Shown here: positions 1 through 13,900 of the stretch, in pieces | Layout: each line of letters starts with the position of its first letter | Position numbering within the stretch: the stretch's first letter is position 1 | Made by a program: the position numbers and the translations under genes | NCBI GenBank assembly: GCA_009823395.1 | Contig: CM020515.1 | Location: forward strand, 14,608,489 to 14,672,488 | Length of the DNA stretch: 64,000 nucleotides | Direction of reading: 5' to 3' | From: Thamnaconus septentrionalis | Lineage: Eukaryota; Chordata; Actinopteri; Tetraodontiformes; Monacanthidae | Notes under the pieces: generated by a model | Databases searched by the model: none | What the model saw: the letters and a program-made list of their open reading frames with translations, nothing else | What the model was told of the DNA's origin: nothing

Positions 1-51
1 ACTCCCACACAAACAGATCGGTGTGAACAGGGCAAACATATTTTCCTCCAA

Positions 52-112
<61 letters not shown>

Positions 113-2250
113 AGACTAACTAGCTCACAAACTATCTACCTGTTATCCTTTTTCACAATCCCTCTCGTGTCGCCTTGGCATTGTCTGCACGCACACTAAA
201 GTCGCTCATGGCTCTTTATTCACCACTAATGCAATGACTGCGGCAGATACAAATTTGTGAGACACAACTCTGGTCGTGAAATTTATGTGCATAATCTTAT
301 ACATATTAATATTTTTAAAGAGAGTGCAGCAATGTTTTTTCCCCGTTGCAGCATTTATGTCGCTAACCTGCAGCTCATCTTTTCCGTTGATGCTGTTTGT
401 GTTATTGCTTTGCAATTTTTTTTTCTTTAGAAAAACATAAACATATTTCACACATATTTAATGGCCTCCGTGCCTCGTGCACATGTGACTCAGAAATTCC
501 GACCCTTTAAACGTCAGTCATTATCCAAGCAAAGTGCTCCTTTTTTCACACATCAAAAAAATTCACAGAAACACACATAGTCTCATATTTTTTTCTCCCC
601 TCCTTTTTGCGTCTGGGTTTGTGTGTTTCTTGCTCGTGCACGCGTGCGCGTGTGCGCACGGGCAATCAGCTCCCAGCGTGCTGGATCAGCTGAAATAGGA
701 TCTATCCCTCAGATCCCGCTGTACCTCTCACACATACTGATGTAGCCTGATCTCCTGTCAGCGAGACGGCCTGCTGGGAGCGAGTTCAGGGCTTACAGCG
801 CGGCCTCCGGAGACCATCTCCGCCAGATGCTCGCAGAGCTTGAAAGGGAGGGAACAAGCGCCACTACAGACATTCAGGGATATTATGAGGTCCGGGGGAT
901 TGTGTACAGTCGTGCCGGCGCCGCTGCTCCAGGCGGCTGTGTGTGACATCACCACGCAGCTCACGTCGCCAGTCACGACTCGCCAGTGTTTTGACGTGAG
1001 ACGAGTGCAGCAGAGTGATACGCCTCAGGACTCGCACAAATGCATGCTAACGCGCGGCTGTGCAGACTTTTTTTTTTTTTTTAAGGTGCACGCTCTCGCA
1101 CGGGCACACTCAGTTTTTCGTCGCTGGCATCACAACAGCGGGCACGAAAACAGACTGTGTCAAAGCAAATCTACAGTACAAAGGCCGCATGTGTCACCTC
1201 GTGATAGCTTTCAAATGGAAGCACAGCCACGACTGTGACTGACTGAGCGGCGGCCCAGCTTACGAGGTGTTTAAGGAAGGAGATGTGTGTCTTTACAACG
1301 TGGGCATTGCAGTTTGCCTAAAGCCAGCGTCTATAAATCAGTCTGCATCTTCTCCCTGTCGAGAGCCGCAGCTGTAAATATAAAGGACTGGGAGTGATGT
1401 CTATTTGTAGTCCTGCTGTGTACATACACAGCGGAGTGATAAAGAAAGAATAAGGCTGTAAAGCTCTGGGCTGTCAGAGAGGTCAAAGTGAATCAACAAA
1501 GAACATAAATTTATCAAAATTCTATTTCTGGTAGAATAGGTGAAATTTCTAAGAAAAATTGAATGATACATATAAATAACATATTTCCTAAAGATCTCCT
1601 CTGGATCCAGGGGCCTTCTTGTGATTAGATTCCCGTCCGCCTGAAATACGGCTCCGCTCGCTGCAATAACGTTCTCCTGCCTCCTCGTGCTCTCCGCATG
1701 AGAATGTGTAAATACGGAATCATTGAAAAATTGATCGGCGTGACTATTGTCCGTCCAGCTTTGCCTTCCTCCCATTAATCTCTTACGCCGGCGCTGAAGA
1801 CGCCGAAAAAAATCCATCTGGAGGCGGGGCGGCGGCGGGCTTCACCGCGGACAATTGTCTGAGAGAGAGGCCGTTCCATCCAAATTCAATTAGAATCAAT
1901 GTGAAACATACACAAGCAAGAGCGTCATTAGATGAAGAGACCAAAGCAAATAGAGGGACAGTGGAGGAGAGAGAGAAGAGAAGAGAGGAGAGGAGCGGCG
2001 GCTGATTGCTCTTCTTCCTCTCCAGGCCACGTTTTCCAGCGGCCGTCCAAGTGGCGTCCGGTTTGAATGAAATTCGCCCCCCCGCCCTCCTCCGTCTTTT
2101 CTCCACCTCTTTGGGCTTTCATCTCTTGCGTCCACCCCGCCGGTCGCTTTTGAGCGGCGCGCACCTCCACACAAAGAAGCCCACCCCCCTCCGAGTGATT
2201 GTCGAGGGCGGCCTTGAGCCTTCAAGTTTTAATGCGAGCGCTACTCTCTC
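1..2250. other. Left edge of gene desert, no coding gene seen
   Basis: No reading frame here has splice borders or a recognisable domain. The stretch opens with a CT run passing into a CA microsatellite (about 51-105). A T run lies at about 1070-1082. The part from about 1,780 to 2,250 is GC-rich, and its short frames are low-complexity. I see nothing that supports an exon. Confidence 0.6.
51..105. repeat. (CT)n/(CA)n microsatellite
   Basis: A short CT run passes directly into an uninterrupted CA run ending near 105. Confidence 0.95.
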
Positions 2251-2312
2251 CTCGGAGCGAGCGGGAAGAACAAGGAGGGAGGCACGGGGTGAGAAAAGGA
2301 GCTGGTGGCAGC

Positions 2313-2351
2313 GGCGGAGGAGGCGGAGGAGGAGGAGGAGGAGGAGGAGAA
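2313..2351. repeat. (GGA)n/(GGC) purine-rich repeat
   Basis: A GGA-dominated trinucleotide run with a few GGC units. It produces spurious poly-Gly, poly-Arg and poly-Pro frames on both strands. It begins a strongly purine-biased stretch on the plus strand that runs to about 3.3 kb. Confidence 0.9.
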
Positions 2352-2758
2352 GTAGAGGGGGAGGGGCGGCAGAGGGCACAGCGAAGAAGTAGAAGGAGAA
2401 GAAGAGAGGAAGCGGGAGGTGAGTCATGTTGCAAACGGCACAGCTGGTGTGACTGGTGGGTTTGCCTGAGCGAGAGCGAGATGGGAGCGAGGAGGGAAAG
2501 ATGAAAGGCGGTGGGAGGGCACGCAGGGGGAGAGACGAGCAAGAAGCGCGTTTTAGCGAGGCTGAAAGCAGGTCAGCGACAAATGGAAGTACCGGCGTGA
2601 TTGATACGACTGTCGACAAAAAGTGGCAAAAGCCGCAGATGTGAGTCAAGGGAAATACGGCGCAATGGGCCGTGAGAGGAGTCGATTGGAAAAATTTGGG
2701 AGTATTTTGGATGGGGTGGGTGTGTGGGGGCAGGGGGTTAGTCAACGGGATATGAAAG

Positions 2759-2810
2759 AGAGAAGAAGAAGAAGAAGAAGAAGAAGAAGAAGAAGAAGAA
2801 GAAGAAGAAA
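2759..2810. repeat. (GAA)n microsatellite
   Basis: About 17 GAA/AGA triplets in a row. The purine mirror repeat could form triplex (H-) DNA, which is inference from the repeat class. Confidence 0.95.
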
Positions 2811-2910
2811 GGGCCACTTTAGTGAGAGCGATGCTTAAAAAGCAAAGGAGGACGGCGGAGTAGGTGGCTGATTTAAGTCGTTTTGAAACTGATACAGTTT
2901 GTGGGCAGCA

Positions 2911-2928
2911 GGAGAGAGAGAGAGAGAG

Positions 2929-2981
<53 letters not shown>

Positions 2982-2994
2982 GAGTGTGTGTGTG
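2911..2994. repeat. (GA)n-(GT)n compound microsatellite
   Basis: A GA run of about 20 bases passes without a break into a GT run of about 45 bases, then into imperfect GT units. It sits inside the purine-biased block. Confidence 0.95.
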
Positions 2995-3310
2995 AGGGGG
3001 CTGCGGCAGGGAGGGCGAGAGAGGAGGAGGAGGAGGAGAAGTGGTGTGAAACAGAGAGATACCAAGAAAATAAGAGAGGGTGGGGTGAGGGGGGCGGGCG
3101 GGCGTGGGGGGGCACGCGAGGTCGGTGTGGTTCGGTCCGGCGGGGGGAGGGGGGAGGGGGGTGATATAGAGACAGATCGGCTGGCCTGCCGTGGGACAGA
3201 CTTATCGGCCGTCATCGATCAGGCCGACTGATGCCAAATGGGGGGTGTAATGATGGGTAATGATATGAGGGCTGGGCGGGAGGAGGGTGCGAGGTGGAGG
3301 GGGGGTACCA

Positions 3311-3337
3311 GTGTGTGTGTGTGTGTGTGTGTGTGCA
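3311..3337. repeat. (GT)n microsatellite
   Basis: A clean GT run of about 25 bases. Confidence 0.9.
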
Positions 3338-3456
3338 TTTGTGTGTGACCTGGATCCAAGACCACGCAGCGGCTCACACCCTTTATTAATTGAAGCAGCT
3401 TTTTCCCACCTTCTCAGGGAACAAAAGGGTCCAATAACCGCCCACGAAACAATTTA

Positions 3457-3499
3457 TATGTGTATATACATATATATGTGTGTGTGTGTGTGTGTGTAC

Positions 3500-3549
<50 letters not shown>
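3457..3549. repeat. (GT)n-(TA)n compound microsatellite
   Basis: Mixed TATG units, then a GT run (about 3477-3497), then a TA run of about 50 bases ending at 3548. TA runs of this length can extrude cruciforms. Confidence 0.95.
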
Positions 3550-3554
<5 letters not shown>

Positions 3555-3862
3555 AGCAGCATCTCTCTCTTTCCTCCTCGCGCCTTCCTGAGAAGCAGAC
3601 CCTCCCTCCCTCTCTCCCACTCCTCTCCTCCACTCCCACCCTCCCTCCCTCGCCGCTCATTATACATCTTTCACACCCGTCATGGGTTTTTGCGTCTCCT
3701 CCATCCACAGCTCCTTCTTCTCCTTCTACTTCTTCTTCTTTTTCTTCCGTTGTTTCTCATCCTCCTCGAAGCTCCCCCTGAATCTGCTCTTCGAATTTTC
3801 CAAATTAACCCGTCAAACGCGGGCCGCTCGGTTGGCGGGTGGTGCAACATTTCAATTGGAAA

Positions 3863-3890
3863 AACACACACACACACACACACACACACA
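3863..3890. repeat. (CA)n microsatellite
   Basis: A CA run of about 28 bases, followed by further broken CA units to about 3940. Confidence 0.9.
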
Positions 3891-3949
3891 TGGAAGAGGG
3901 AGGCGCAGGCACGCCCGTTCGCGCGCGCACACCCACACACACAATGACA

Positions 3950-6351
3950 TGTTTATCCGCGCACCCTTGGCAGACCTAGTGACTCTTAAACAGTTTCCAC
4001 AGCAACATGAAGTGGCTAATAATAATGTACTCTGTTATGCTGTAAAAATGATTAGCAGCATTGCCCGGGTTGTATTTCAAACATCGGCGTCAGGCCTCCC
4101 CCGCCGTCGCTCAAACCGCCGACTAAAAAGTGGCGATAACCTGCCATTGTGCTGGGAAAATGACGGCCGTCAGCTGCCGTGTTGGTAAAGTGTTGCAGAA
4201 TTATGCAGACGGGGCTGAATGGCGATGAAAATGAATGTCTGCTGGCAGCGTTTATTGCGCGGACAATCTGCGGCTATTACTATGGAAACCAAATCTGATC
4301 CAGATCAAAAATGTAGGCCAAGATCACATCTCTCAGAAGTGAGTGTTTTTTGGTTTGTTTTTTTTTTCTTTTTCCCAGCAACAACATTTGACCACACTGA
4401 TCATAACCCGCGAGCTTGGCTGCATTAGTGCTGAGCGGAATAATAAACAGCTCCTCGCACCACGCAGCAGCTTTCTCATTTTAAAAAAGACAGCGGCTGC
4501 ATATTTATCAGACACAATTATACAAAACGGGATTCACTTTGTTTTTTTAATACACAGTATCAACTATTAAAAGCAGAATTTATCAAATTTAAATGTATAG
4601 AGTTTCCTTTTGGATTAAAAAAAAAAGGTTGTGATCATCCACATTGGCTTAAAACCACGGGGTGACTGTACTGCACCCTGCGAGCGAGAGGAAAAAAAAC
4701 ACTGCATAAAACCAGCAAACAGCAGCAAAGAAAACTCTTCCCTCTGACTGTTTGTTTGACAGAAAATATATTGAAGTGTCTTGATAATGGTCACAACTGA
4801 GATATGGGCTTTTTGTGTGTGTAAAGCAGTTGCATTGGGGGGTTTTGTAAAAGGCTGTGCGGGTTTGCACACAAAATACTGGCAAGAAGAATGTTTACTT
4901 GAATTCAATCATTCCCGCAGAAACTTCTGGGGTCTTTTTTTTATTTTTCTTATTGTGCAATTTAAGGAATCATATCTAGACGCGCACTCCTTTCTTTGCA
5001 TAATTGCGGCGAAGGAATGAATAAGGGACCTTTAAAGGATAATACCTGGGTAATGATATCTTCTTCCTACTTGTTTCGTTTAGCATATGAAATATTCCTT
5101 CGCTCTCAGCTTGCAGACACACAAACGCCCACTCGGCGGTGCCGATACAAAAACAGTGGGTACAGGTGTCTATTTAAAAGCCATTAAGACAAACACAGCA
5201 GCTAAACGTGTTGCCTGGAACCCAGAGGCTACAACTCCATTAAAACAATGCATCGATTTCCAACCGCATGCGGGAAGACCAAATCCTCAATTCTTCATTT
5301 ATCAAAGTAATGTAAAGTCAAGGACGGCGTTGCAGTATCATTTTCAGTGCTGCAAAATCATTTGCCAGATGTCGGACAGGGGCAGCAGTTTTTCTTTCCT
5401 TCTTTTTTGAAACACAGAAGTTGAAGTATTTTCTTGCAAAATGTAATTCTGTAGCCACACTTACTTTGACCTTGGATATCTGACCAAAAAATTCTAATTA
5501 GTTAGTCCTTAAATGTATGAAAAAAAATCCTGTCCCAATATTAATAAAATATGAGAGTCAAACCTGTCGTCATTGCAGTTATAAAAATATATTGAGTTAC
5601 TTTTCTGCAAATTGCTGCAGTCCTGGTTTAAATTTACCTTTCAGGATGAACTTGACAGCAGAAGGTCCACAATTGAGTCTGACTGCCTAGAAGCCAACTG
5701 GCTTAAAAAACGTAAAAGGGAGTTTGAAGCCGTAATTTCACATTGACACATTGAGGGTAAAGCAATTTATTGTCACCAGGGGGTCAGTCTCTATAATACA
5801 GGGGCTTTTTTTCAACTGTGTTATTTTTTTTTTTTATTTTAAACTGCAAAAGAACTGGGAAGCATCTTTCAGCACAGCGATACTTGGTGTTTGGTTATTG
5901 TTTTGTAACTTGATTTGCTAATTCAAACGCTGACAGCTCCTGATGAAAGTCTGCTGAGGGTCTAATAGGAGATGCAATAAATGAACTCGGAGCGCCGGTC
6001 CATTATGTTTCTTCCGCAGTGACTCCTCCTCGCAACTTCGCAGGCTGTGTGGCACCAAAAAAAAAATGAAAAAAAGAAACACTCATGTGGACAAACTGGC
6101 AAGTGAGCATAGGGAAAATAAATGAGAAGGAAAGGCTGGTTAATGAGAAATGCTATTTTTACTGCTTTGATGTCCCCCCGTCCACATAAGCACACAGTTT
6201 AGACAAAAACAAATTAGAGATGTCGAATGCATCCCAAAGACATTAAAAACATATTAGCACAACAGCCATTTGAGACCGTGTCGGCACACATGCATATGGT
6301 GTCTGTGGCTGTGTGTGTGAGAGAGAGAGAGAGAAAGAGTGGGTGGGTGCA

Positions 6352-6386
<35 letters not shown>

Positions 6387-8126
6387 ATTTCAAATTTTCA
6401 AAAGTATCCTCGGAGTGATTCTTAGTGCTTGTCCACACCGGCCGGCGTTGTGCACATCACTCTAAGCCCTCGTTCCTTATGGCTAATAGTTGGCAAACTA
6501 TTAACATAATGACTGTGTAGTTTCTGTCTGGAAAGATGACTCAGAGGCACAGCGCCGTGATTTATATCCCCACAGAGGATAGTATAGAATACAGATGATG
6601 AGGAAAGAAAACAACAACAAAAAACAAAAAAAACAGAAAAAGGCAGATGTGGCTCTGAACAGACAAAAGCAAAAAGAACTTTGTCAAACTTTAAAAAGCG
6701 GGCCGCTGATGGTCCGTTCAGTGAGACGACTGATGGAAGGAGACCGAGAGGCCGGGCCCATCTGAAAAAGGCTCTGTGTGTCTCAGTGTTGCCCGGTTCC
6801 ATTATTCTCTGGCTGAATGGCCAAGTTGAAGGTCGCCACCTTTGCCACCTCTTGATGTCGCCGCGGTGGCGTCGGCTCTCAGGCCCTTTAGCGAAAACTT
6901 TGCTTGTTAGAGGGCGAGATAAATAAACCGCCGCGCTTTTTCCAGGAATTTGCATGACTCCTTGCCAAGCGGCTTTTCATTTTCACTGAGTTTGTGGCAA
7001 AGGTCGCTGCAAAACAGAAACTGTGCAAACTTAATGTGTTTTTTTTCTTGCTTTTGGCTCCAATATTCCTCCACATCTGGCGATTCGGAGGTAAAAAAAA
7101 AAATTTGCCCTCATTTGTTCTCATGTTAGCAGTCGGTTTTTAGCTCCCATTAATTCACATCCCGAATAACAAGTATCATGTAGTGGGTCTCCACACCAGA
7201 CTAGCTCTGGGGTTTTTTTCCAACTCTTGCAGCTATATAAGACAAGGAAACTTAGACTGTTAAACAGCGGTGCTTAAAGCCTAAAACAGATCACAGTAAA
7301 ATGAATTAGTGTTAATAATTAATAACAACTGTGTGTGAGTCCCACCAACGAGAAGCATTCATAGGGTATTTTCAGTTTGATGTTCACTAAACAGATTTCA
7401 GATTCAAAATGATTGTTTTGTCTTCATTGATAGATTACTCCTATTTTCTTTTAAAGTCGGATGATGCTTCTGACATCATGGTAACATCTTTACATTACAA
7501 CTCATTTGTCTGAACAAAAGAAAATAAGAGTAAAGTATTCAATCTTATTGGTACATTTTTCAGTAAAGCCCCCCAAAAAACTGTTAAGCTCCCAAACACA
7601 TATCACAGTTTGACTCTGTGGCCATTTTAACAAATTGACATTGCAAATGTTTTTTCTTAATAAGAATTAAAAAAGGAAACAAAGCAGACTGCACCATTAC
7701 TGAAAGCAAACCACCTTTTATAAGACCCAGCATGAAGCAAGCAGTCGAGAGAAAATGAGAGCGGCGGCGGACCAACAAAGGAAGGAGTGTTTAGGGTTTT
7801 CGTGTCAGAAAATGTCAGTAAATGGCACAATAAATTTGTCGCAAAGCGGAGGAGACGGCAGAGAGAAGGCGAGGTGGCTCGTAATGAGGAAACACAGAAA
7901 TGCCTGCAATAACTGACCACTGGCTCCACAGTCAGTGTAGCTAAACGGATTTCAGCCATTGCCACTATAGGAGAAACTCTCCGGCATTCCCACAGTAAAC
8001 ACACACACACACACACGCACACACACGCGCACGCACTCACCCAGGCACACAAAACAAACAAACTCGGAATTAGTTTAATTCCTGCAGCCGGGATTGAATG
8101 TGAGAATGGAAAGTGACATTACGCGC

Positions 8127-8163
<37 letters not shown>

Positions 8164-10900
8164 CTGCTACATTTTCTTGCCTGCCTGCAGCTTCATTGGG
8201 TGGGTGGGGGCAGCAAGGTTGCAGGCTGCAATATTAAACCATCAATCACACCCCAAATTAGGCATTTTACATCACACAAGCACTTACAGCTCCCGCTCCG
8301 TCTCCCACAGGTGGGGTCCAAGCCAACAAAAAAGAAAAGAGCAAAAAAAAAATTACATCACAAAAGCAATGATGGCGCGGCAAGACCCGCAAATATATTA
8401 CGCCATCATATATAAGCAGATGACGGCTGGAACGGCGGTGTCAAAATAATAAATCTCAATAAATGATATCAAATCATCGACATTTCTTCCATATGAATTA
8501 TGCATCCGTGCGGGAACCTTTGGTGCGCGAAGGTTTTTTTCTGTCTGCCGAGTAAGTTTTTGCACTAATCGCAGAAACCTGGGAGGTCTGATTTGTTTTC
8601 GCCCCACCCCCACCTCTAGACCCCGCCCTCCTGTTTGTTGACGATTGCGCCCTTTCGCCGCGTATCAAACACGGCTGACGGCCCTCGACTCGGCCACGCC
8701 GGGCGGGCGGAGCGGAGAGGCCACTGCCTTTCCCGCCGTTTCGAGTGTGAAAAACATCTGGCGAGTCAAACGAAGCGGGAAGCGATTAACAAGCACGAGC
8801 GGCGGCGGAGGACAGAGGCGGGAAGGCTGGCGGGGGAGGGGGGGTCGCGGGGGCCGAAGCGGAAAAGGGATGAAGCGGGAGGAGAACGCGAGCGGAAACG
8901 GCAGCGGCGAGGAAACAGAGAGGGCGAGGGCAAATGAAGCGTGAAGTTGCATTTATCCCAATTAGTTGCAGCGGGGGTCCTGGGTGAGAAGCGAGCGCGT
9001 GTCCGCCCCCATTAGGAGTGTTTACTGACATGCCTGGTGATTACAAGTCGGGTTGAAAACAGTCCGAGCTGCCCTCACCTCACCCTCCCCTCCCCCGCTC
9101 TCAACACCGAGGAGCAGCTGAAGCCTTTGTGCCCTCGTCATCCTAGCAACAGCGCGTGCAAGTTCGAAGGTAGATATTCCAAATCCAGCCCCCTCCCCAC
9201 CAGATTTTTTTTTTTTTTTTTTGTAGCCGTCCCCTCAATTCTCGCCTCTCTCGTCGCTGTCGCTCCATGTTGCGCGGCGGTGATAATGGAAGTAATTACA
9301 CACCGGCTCAGCGTCTCTTCCACAGCAGCAGCGGCAGCGGCAGCAGCTGCACACACTTGGACTTGGACACCGCGGAGCCCGCAGCCCGGCCTCATCTTCG
9401 CCCGCTCTGGAGAATCCCGGCTGCGGGGCCCCGCAGGCTGTCGCACGGAAACACAAACATCAGGGAGTAAAAAATGGTGTTTGTCCACAAAACGCTAGAG
9501 AGCCTTTTTTCTTTTTCTCTTTTCTTTGGACTCTGTAGTTTTCTCCCGTAACTCAATTGGGCGGCCTGGCGTTTTACCACGCTGGAATGCATTGCACAGT
9601 TTCAGTGAGATTTCTGGGAATCTGGTCTTTTGGCATCGCTGAGATAAGCTTCCCGTGGGCGAGCGTGCTCTTGCTCTTCTGACCTCCGATACAAAAAAAA
9701 AAACATTATAACCTCTGAAAACTCAAGAAATGCAGCCGATGCAGGGGGGAATAGAGAGGCAGACGCTAAAGACTGCGGCGGAAATGTGTGAGTTATTCTC
9801 ACGGATGGAGAGGTGGGGGGGGAAGGCTAAAGGCAATGGATGACGAGTGACCGCGCGAAAATCATGAAGGATGCGAAAGAAAATGTGAATTTGCTCGAAT
9901 TAAAGGCCTGCGGAGGCGATAAAGACAGATAAGTAATGGATACAAAGTGCAACACTGGACGGGGCAAATGAATAGAGGAACAAAAGGAAGCGGCATTTTA
10001 TTCGCCGCTTTAAAACTTTAGGAACATTTTATCTGTGTAGAATTTACAGCCGGGAGTTCCGCTCTTTAAATCAACTGATGGGTTGAGGCGAGCGCACGGC
10101 AGCCGGCTCGCACCTTGAAGAGTGATGGGAAAGTAAAAACGGAGCGAGGACGGAGGAGAGCGGTTTGGCGGCTGAGGAGCTCGGTCATTACGGCTCTCCG
10201 GAAAGAGAAAGAGAAAACACTCACATCTGTGTAGAAACAAGGGCAGAGAGGGAAGAAAATGTGGCCAGGTGGAATTACCCCTCCACTCTGAGTCAGATTC
10301 AGCTTCAGGTGCCAGCTCCCAGCCTATCTGAAGAGAGACACCTAGTGGTGGAAACCAAACCCCGGCCACCGACGACGCTCTGTGTCCCCCCTTCTGACGT
10401 GTCTGCAGGACGAGGGGCCCATAATGAAGCCATGTATGCTCATCGAATTGAACCGCCAGCAAAAGCAATTATCGGCGCCACTTGCGCGCACGCCGCCGCT
10501 CGCCGCCGCCGTCAGTTGCTGTCCGAGGGAAGCGAGTAGAACCTCGGAGAAGAATACTTATGGACGAGGTTGGGGCTCTCGCAGCCAGGCGAGCAGCTCG
10601 GCAGCAGCGAGCCGAGAGCTCCTTCACTGACCAAGGATGATTAAAAACCACCCTACAGGTAGGCGGCGTAATTATAAATCAATTAAATGGAAAAAGATTG
10701 CTCTTGGAGAGGCTCCGTCGTCAAGCACGCAAACCGACAGTAGCCGAGAACAGACTCAGTCTCTGGCTTATATCTTGAGGAAAGAGAAGAAGAAAAAAAA
10801 TCAATTTCCCCGGTTTAAAAGTGAAAGAAAAAAAATATCTTTGCATTAACCAGAGGGACTGCGGAAATCAATCACACCTCTCAAGCTACTGGAGGATCTC
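3950..10900. other. Gene desert, central-left segment
   Basis: No supported coding exon. It holds short CA/GT and GA runs at about 6318-6381, 7997-8035 and 8122-8161. A GC- and CpG-rich island-like stretch at about 8,600-9,460 contains an imperfect CAG/GCG cluster near 9322-9346. A perfect octamer ATTTGCAT lies at 6948-6955. The frames over the GC-rich part are Arg/Gly/Pro-rich and overlap on both strands, so I read them as composition effects and not as proteins. Confidence 0.5.
8122..8161. repeat. (CA)n microsatellite
   Basis: A near-perfect CA run of about 40 bases with one CG unit near its start. Confidence 0.9.
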
Positions 10901-13900
10901 TCCAAGGGTAAATAGTGGCTGTAAAAAAAAAAAAAAAATTAATGTGACAGGTTGCATGCGGAACGTCATTATTTTCCACACGTCATAATGAGGATAGGAG
11001 GCCTCGTCAACCCTGCAGGTCCGACTGCGAAATCAGCAGGCGGGAACATTTTCTCGCCGCTTCGCAAGTCGAAAATCTGTTGAATCATAAACCTTTTTGG
11101 AGTGGGAAGACGGAAAAAAAAAAATGCTGATCCGCCGTGACTGCTCAGTGGATTTCTCTGATACGCCGCGACAAGGTGGTATTACACTTGTGAGCCCCAA
11201 TCAGAGGGACTGCGGTCGATCTATCACGGCGTTATCATGCGGAAGTGCTATATTACCCCCGGGGTCCCAGACAGCCTTGGGCATGCGTGGATGTATGGTG
11301 CCGATAGCGGAGCGGTCCTGTCATTCCTCCGGGCTGATTAATGAGGACCGGGGACCAGTGTTTAATGTGTTTAATATGGGCCGCCGCCGAGGCCGTCACA
11401 CTCTCGCAACCCACCTGTCTGTCTGACTGATGAAGTCACCTGCGCCTCTCCCTCCCTCACTACCGCACAATAAAACGCAGCCAAAGCAATTCCTCTACTC
11501 GCTGTTGGTGCTGCGAAATCTATTCAATTTTTTATTTTTAACTTGCACGCCTATTAGCGACGTGTATCCTTCAATAATCCCATTTTGGTAACAGGCTCTT
11601 ATTTAAAGTAGCCCGTCTTACAATTGCTGTTGTGTTTGCGTGGAAACCAAGCAAAGCTTCAAGTAAACAGCAGAAAATTTTGAGGTAATTGAATTTTTTT
11701 ACATTTGTTAAAAGAAAACATATTGTTTGCCTAATAGCTAAGTCATATTTGAACGTTTTCAGAAAACAAGAAAAAACACATTTTTTAGCAAGCACATTGG
11801 TATTTTTTTCAGACACAATTTGACCAAAAAATGGCTTTGGCAATTTGGCTATTAGGCTAACAATATCTATGTGTTACATTTATGATAATCACCCATGGCA
11901 TTAATGTGTGCATGCATTCTGAACATGTCTTCCTGGTTGGGGAGAATTCTTACAGTACATGTCCATAAAAAAGATAAATATTGCTCTAAAAGTGCTCGTT
12001 GGAAAACAGGATGTAGGTCCATTTTGAAGAATGAATAAATAAATAAAATACTAAATAAATAAAATGTTGCCCACATAAAGGGAGACCCAAGTCACAGATG
12101 CTACAGAGAGAGAGAGAGAGGAAGAAATGTCTAGTGCAGGTGCTGCTTCTTCTTTGCCTTTCTATTTTTAGCATGGTGGGCAGGACCTGTTGCATTATTA
12201 CTGTCCTCTGCAGGTCAAACAGTCAGTTGTCTTCACACTCGGCTCAATCTCTGTCTGGTATCTCTGCACAGTTTTACAGCTCAGTGTGCGAGCCAGAGAG
12301 CTCTTTAACGGTGTTTAGGAATCCAGAGGTGTGAAAGCAAACATTTCTGCTCCATAGATTAAAAGTCAGCGAAGGCGCTGTGTGAGGAGGTGAAACAGCA
12401 AATATTCTCGTAGCTCACCGACCAGTAATCAGACTTTTTCTCATTTCTCTCGTCTTGCTTCCCCGTGATACGTCTGTTTCTTTCAGCCTGCTTCACTTTC
12501 TGTTTTTCTTTTCTTTTCTTTTTTCTCTCCTCGAGCTCCGCTACTCCCACCAGCTAATTTTCACTTCTCTCTGCCTTTTTTCTCTCCCTCACAACCGCTA
12601 TCTGCTGCCTTCCCACTCCTGCCCGGCACATTTCTAACTCTCTCTTTTCATCTCTCACCTCCTCTGCAATGTTCTCATTTAATCATCCCCTCAAGAAATA
12701 TATGCACCTCCAAAACAACTGGCCTCCTATTAGATCATGCCTGCTATTTGCGCCGGGCTGTTACAACTGCTAGCGCGGCCAATTCCTGCGCTCTCGGGGT
12801 GGCCAAGGGCTGCCGTGTAAACAGTTAACTCCGGGAAATGTAACCCTTGTCCTACGAGCACAGATAAAGCGCTCTTCTCGCTCTCAGAGCGTCGCTCTCC
12901 ACCGCCACTGAGTGAAGCTCGCATAAACCGACGCCAGTCAATCATCGCGAGCCAGGTTTATATAAGGTTTTCCTGCCACTCTGGGAGAAACCTTTTCTTC
13001 TTTTTTTCTTTTTTCTTTTTATCTGGCACATTCTCAGATTGAGTCTGTACCTGCAGTAGGTGTGGATGAATAAAACACTTTCCGTCCAAAAGCAAAACTG
13101 AATTGGTCACTTGGAAGACAGTATCAGCAAGTAGCCTCATGTGGAAACTGGAAGCTGGAGGTTCCGATTCGTCTTGCTTACATGTTGCAGCCACACTGAT
13201 GCAGTCGACCCACCAGATGCATCTCTGTGTTCCCTTGGTGCTGAAAAAAGGTGGCGGATTCGCTGCTCTGGCAGCTCCCAATCTGGGATGCATAAAATAT
13301 ATCCGTGCTATTAAATCCTTGCTAAAAAAAAAAAAAAAAAATTCCCCTCCTTGCGGCAGCTGTTATAACTCATGTTAAGCTTTATCATTGTGCTTTTGCC
13401 TACGTTTTTATTTACTGTCCTTGTATTGTCTTTAATTGAAAAAAATATGACTGTTTATTTGTTACATTTTGTGTTTCATATTTTTTTCTATTATGAGTGC
13501 AACCCCTTGGGGGGCAGAGTTTGCTGTAAACATGTTTTCTACTCAAAGACTGACGTGACTTCTCCTTTCCGGACACCTGGCTGCATCAGTCATGCCAGCC
13601 ATCAACAGCAAATTGACAGTCCACAGGCACGGTGCATATTATGTGGCCCAAGGGAGAATAAAAAAAAGACAGCTGGTGTTGCCACAAGTGACAAAGAGAT
13701 CCACCTTTCAGCCAGGTCTGCGCCTCCTCCGGCCCCAAAGGGACTTTTTTTTTCCCTCCTTCCTTCCCTACAAAATGTCCTTCTAACCTGGAATGTCAAC
13801 CACCTGTTATCCTTGAGTGGGTTTGGGGTTTAGTTAACCAGGTGTCTTTTGTATATCCTGGAATCGATGCTATTGCTTGCCAAAAAAAAAAAAAAAAAAA

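Noticed and set aside
2006..3950. Many overlapping frames with poly-Arg, poly-Gly, poly-Ser and Cys-Val repeats
   Set aside because: They are translations of microsatellites and exist on both strands in several frames.
10165..10539. 124-residue plus-strand frame in a GC-rich part
   Set aside because: No recognisable domain, no splice context, and competing frames of similar size on the other strand.
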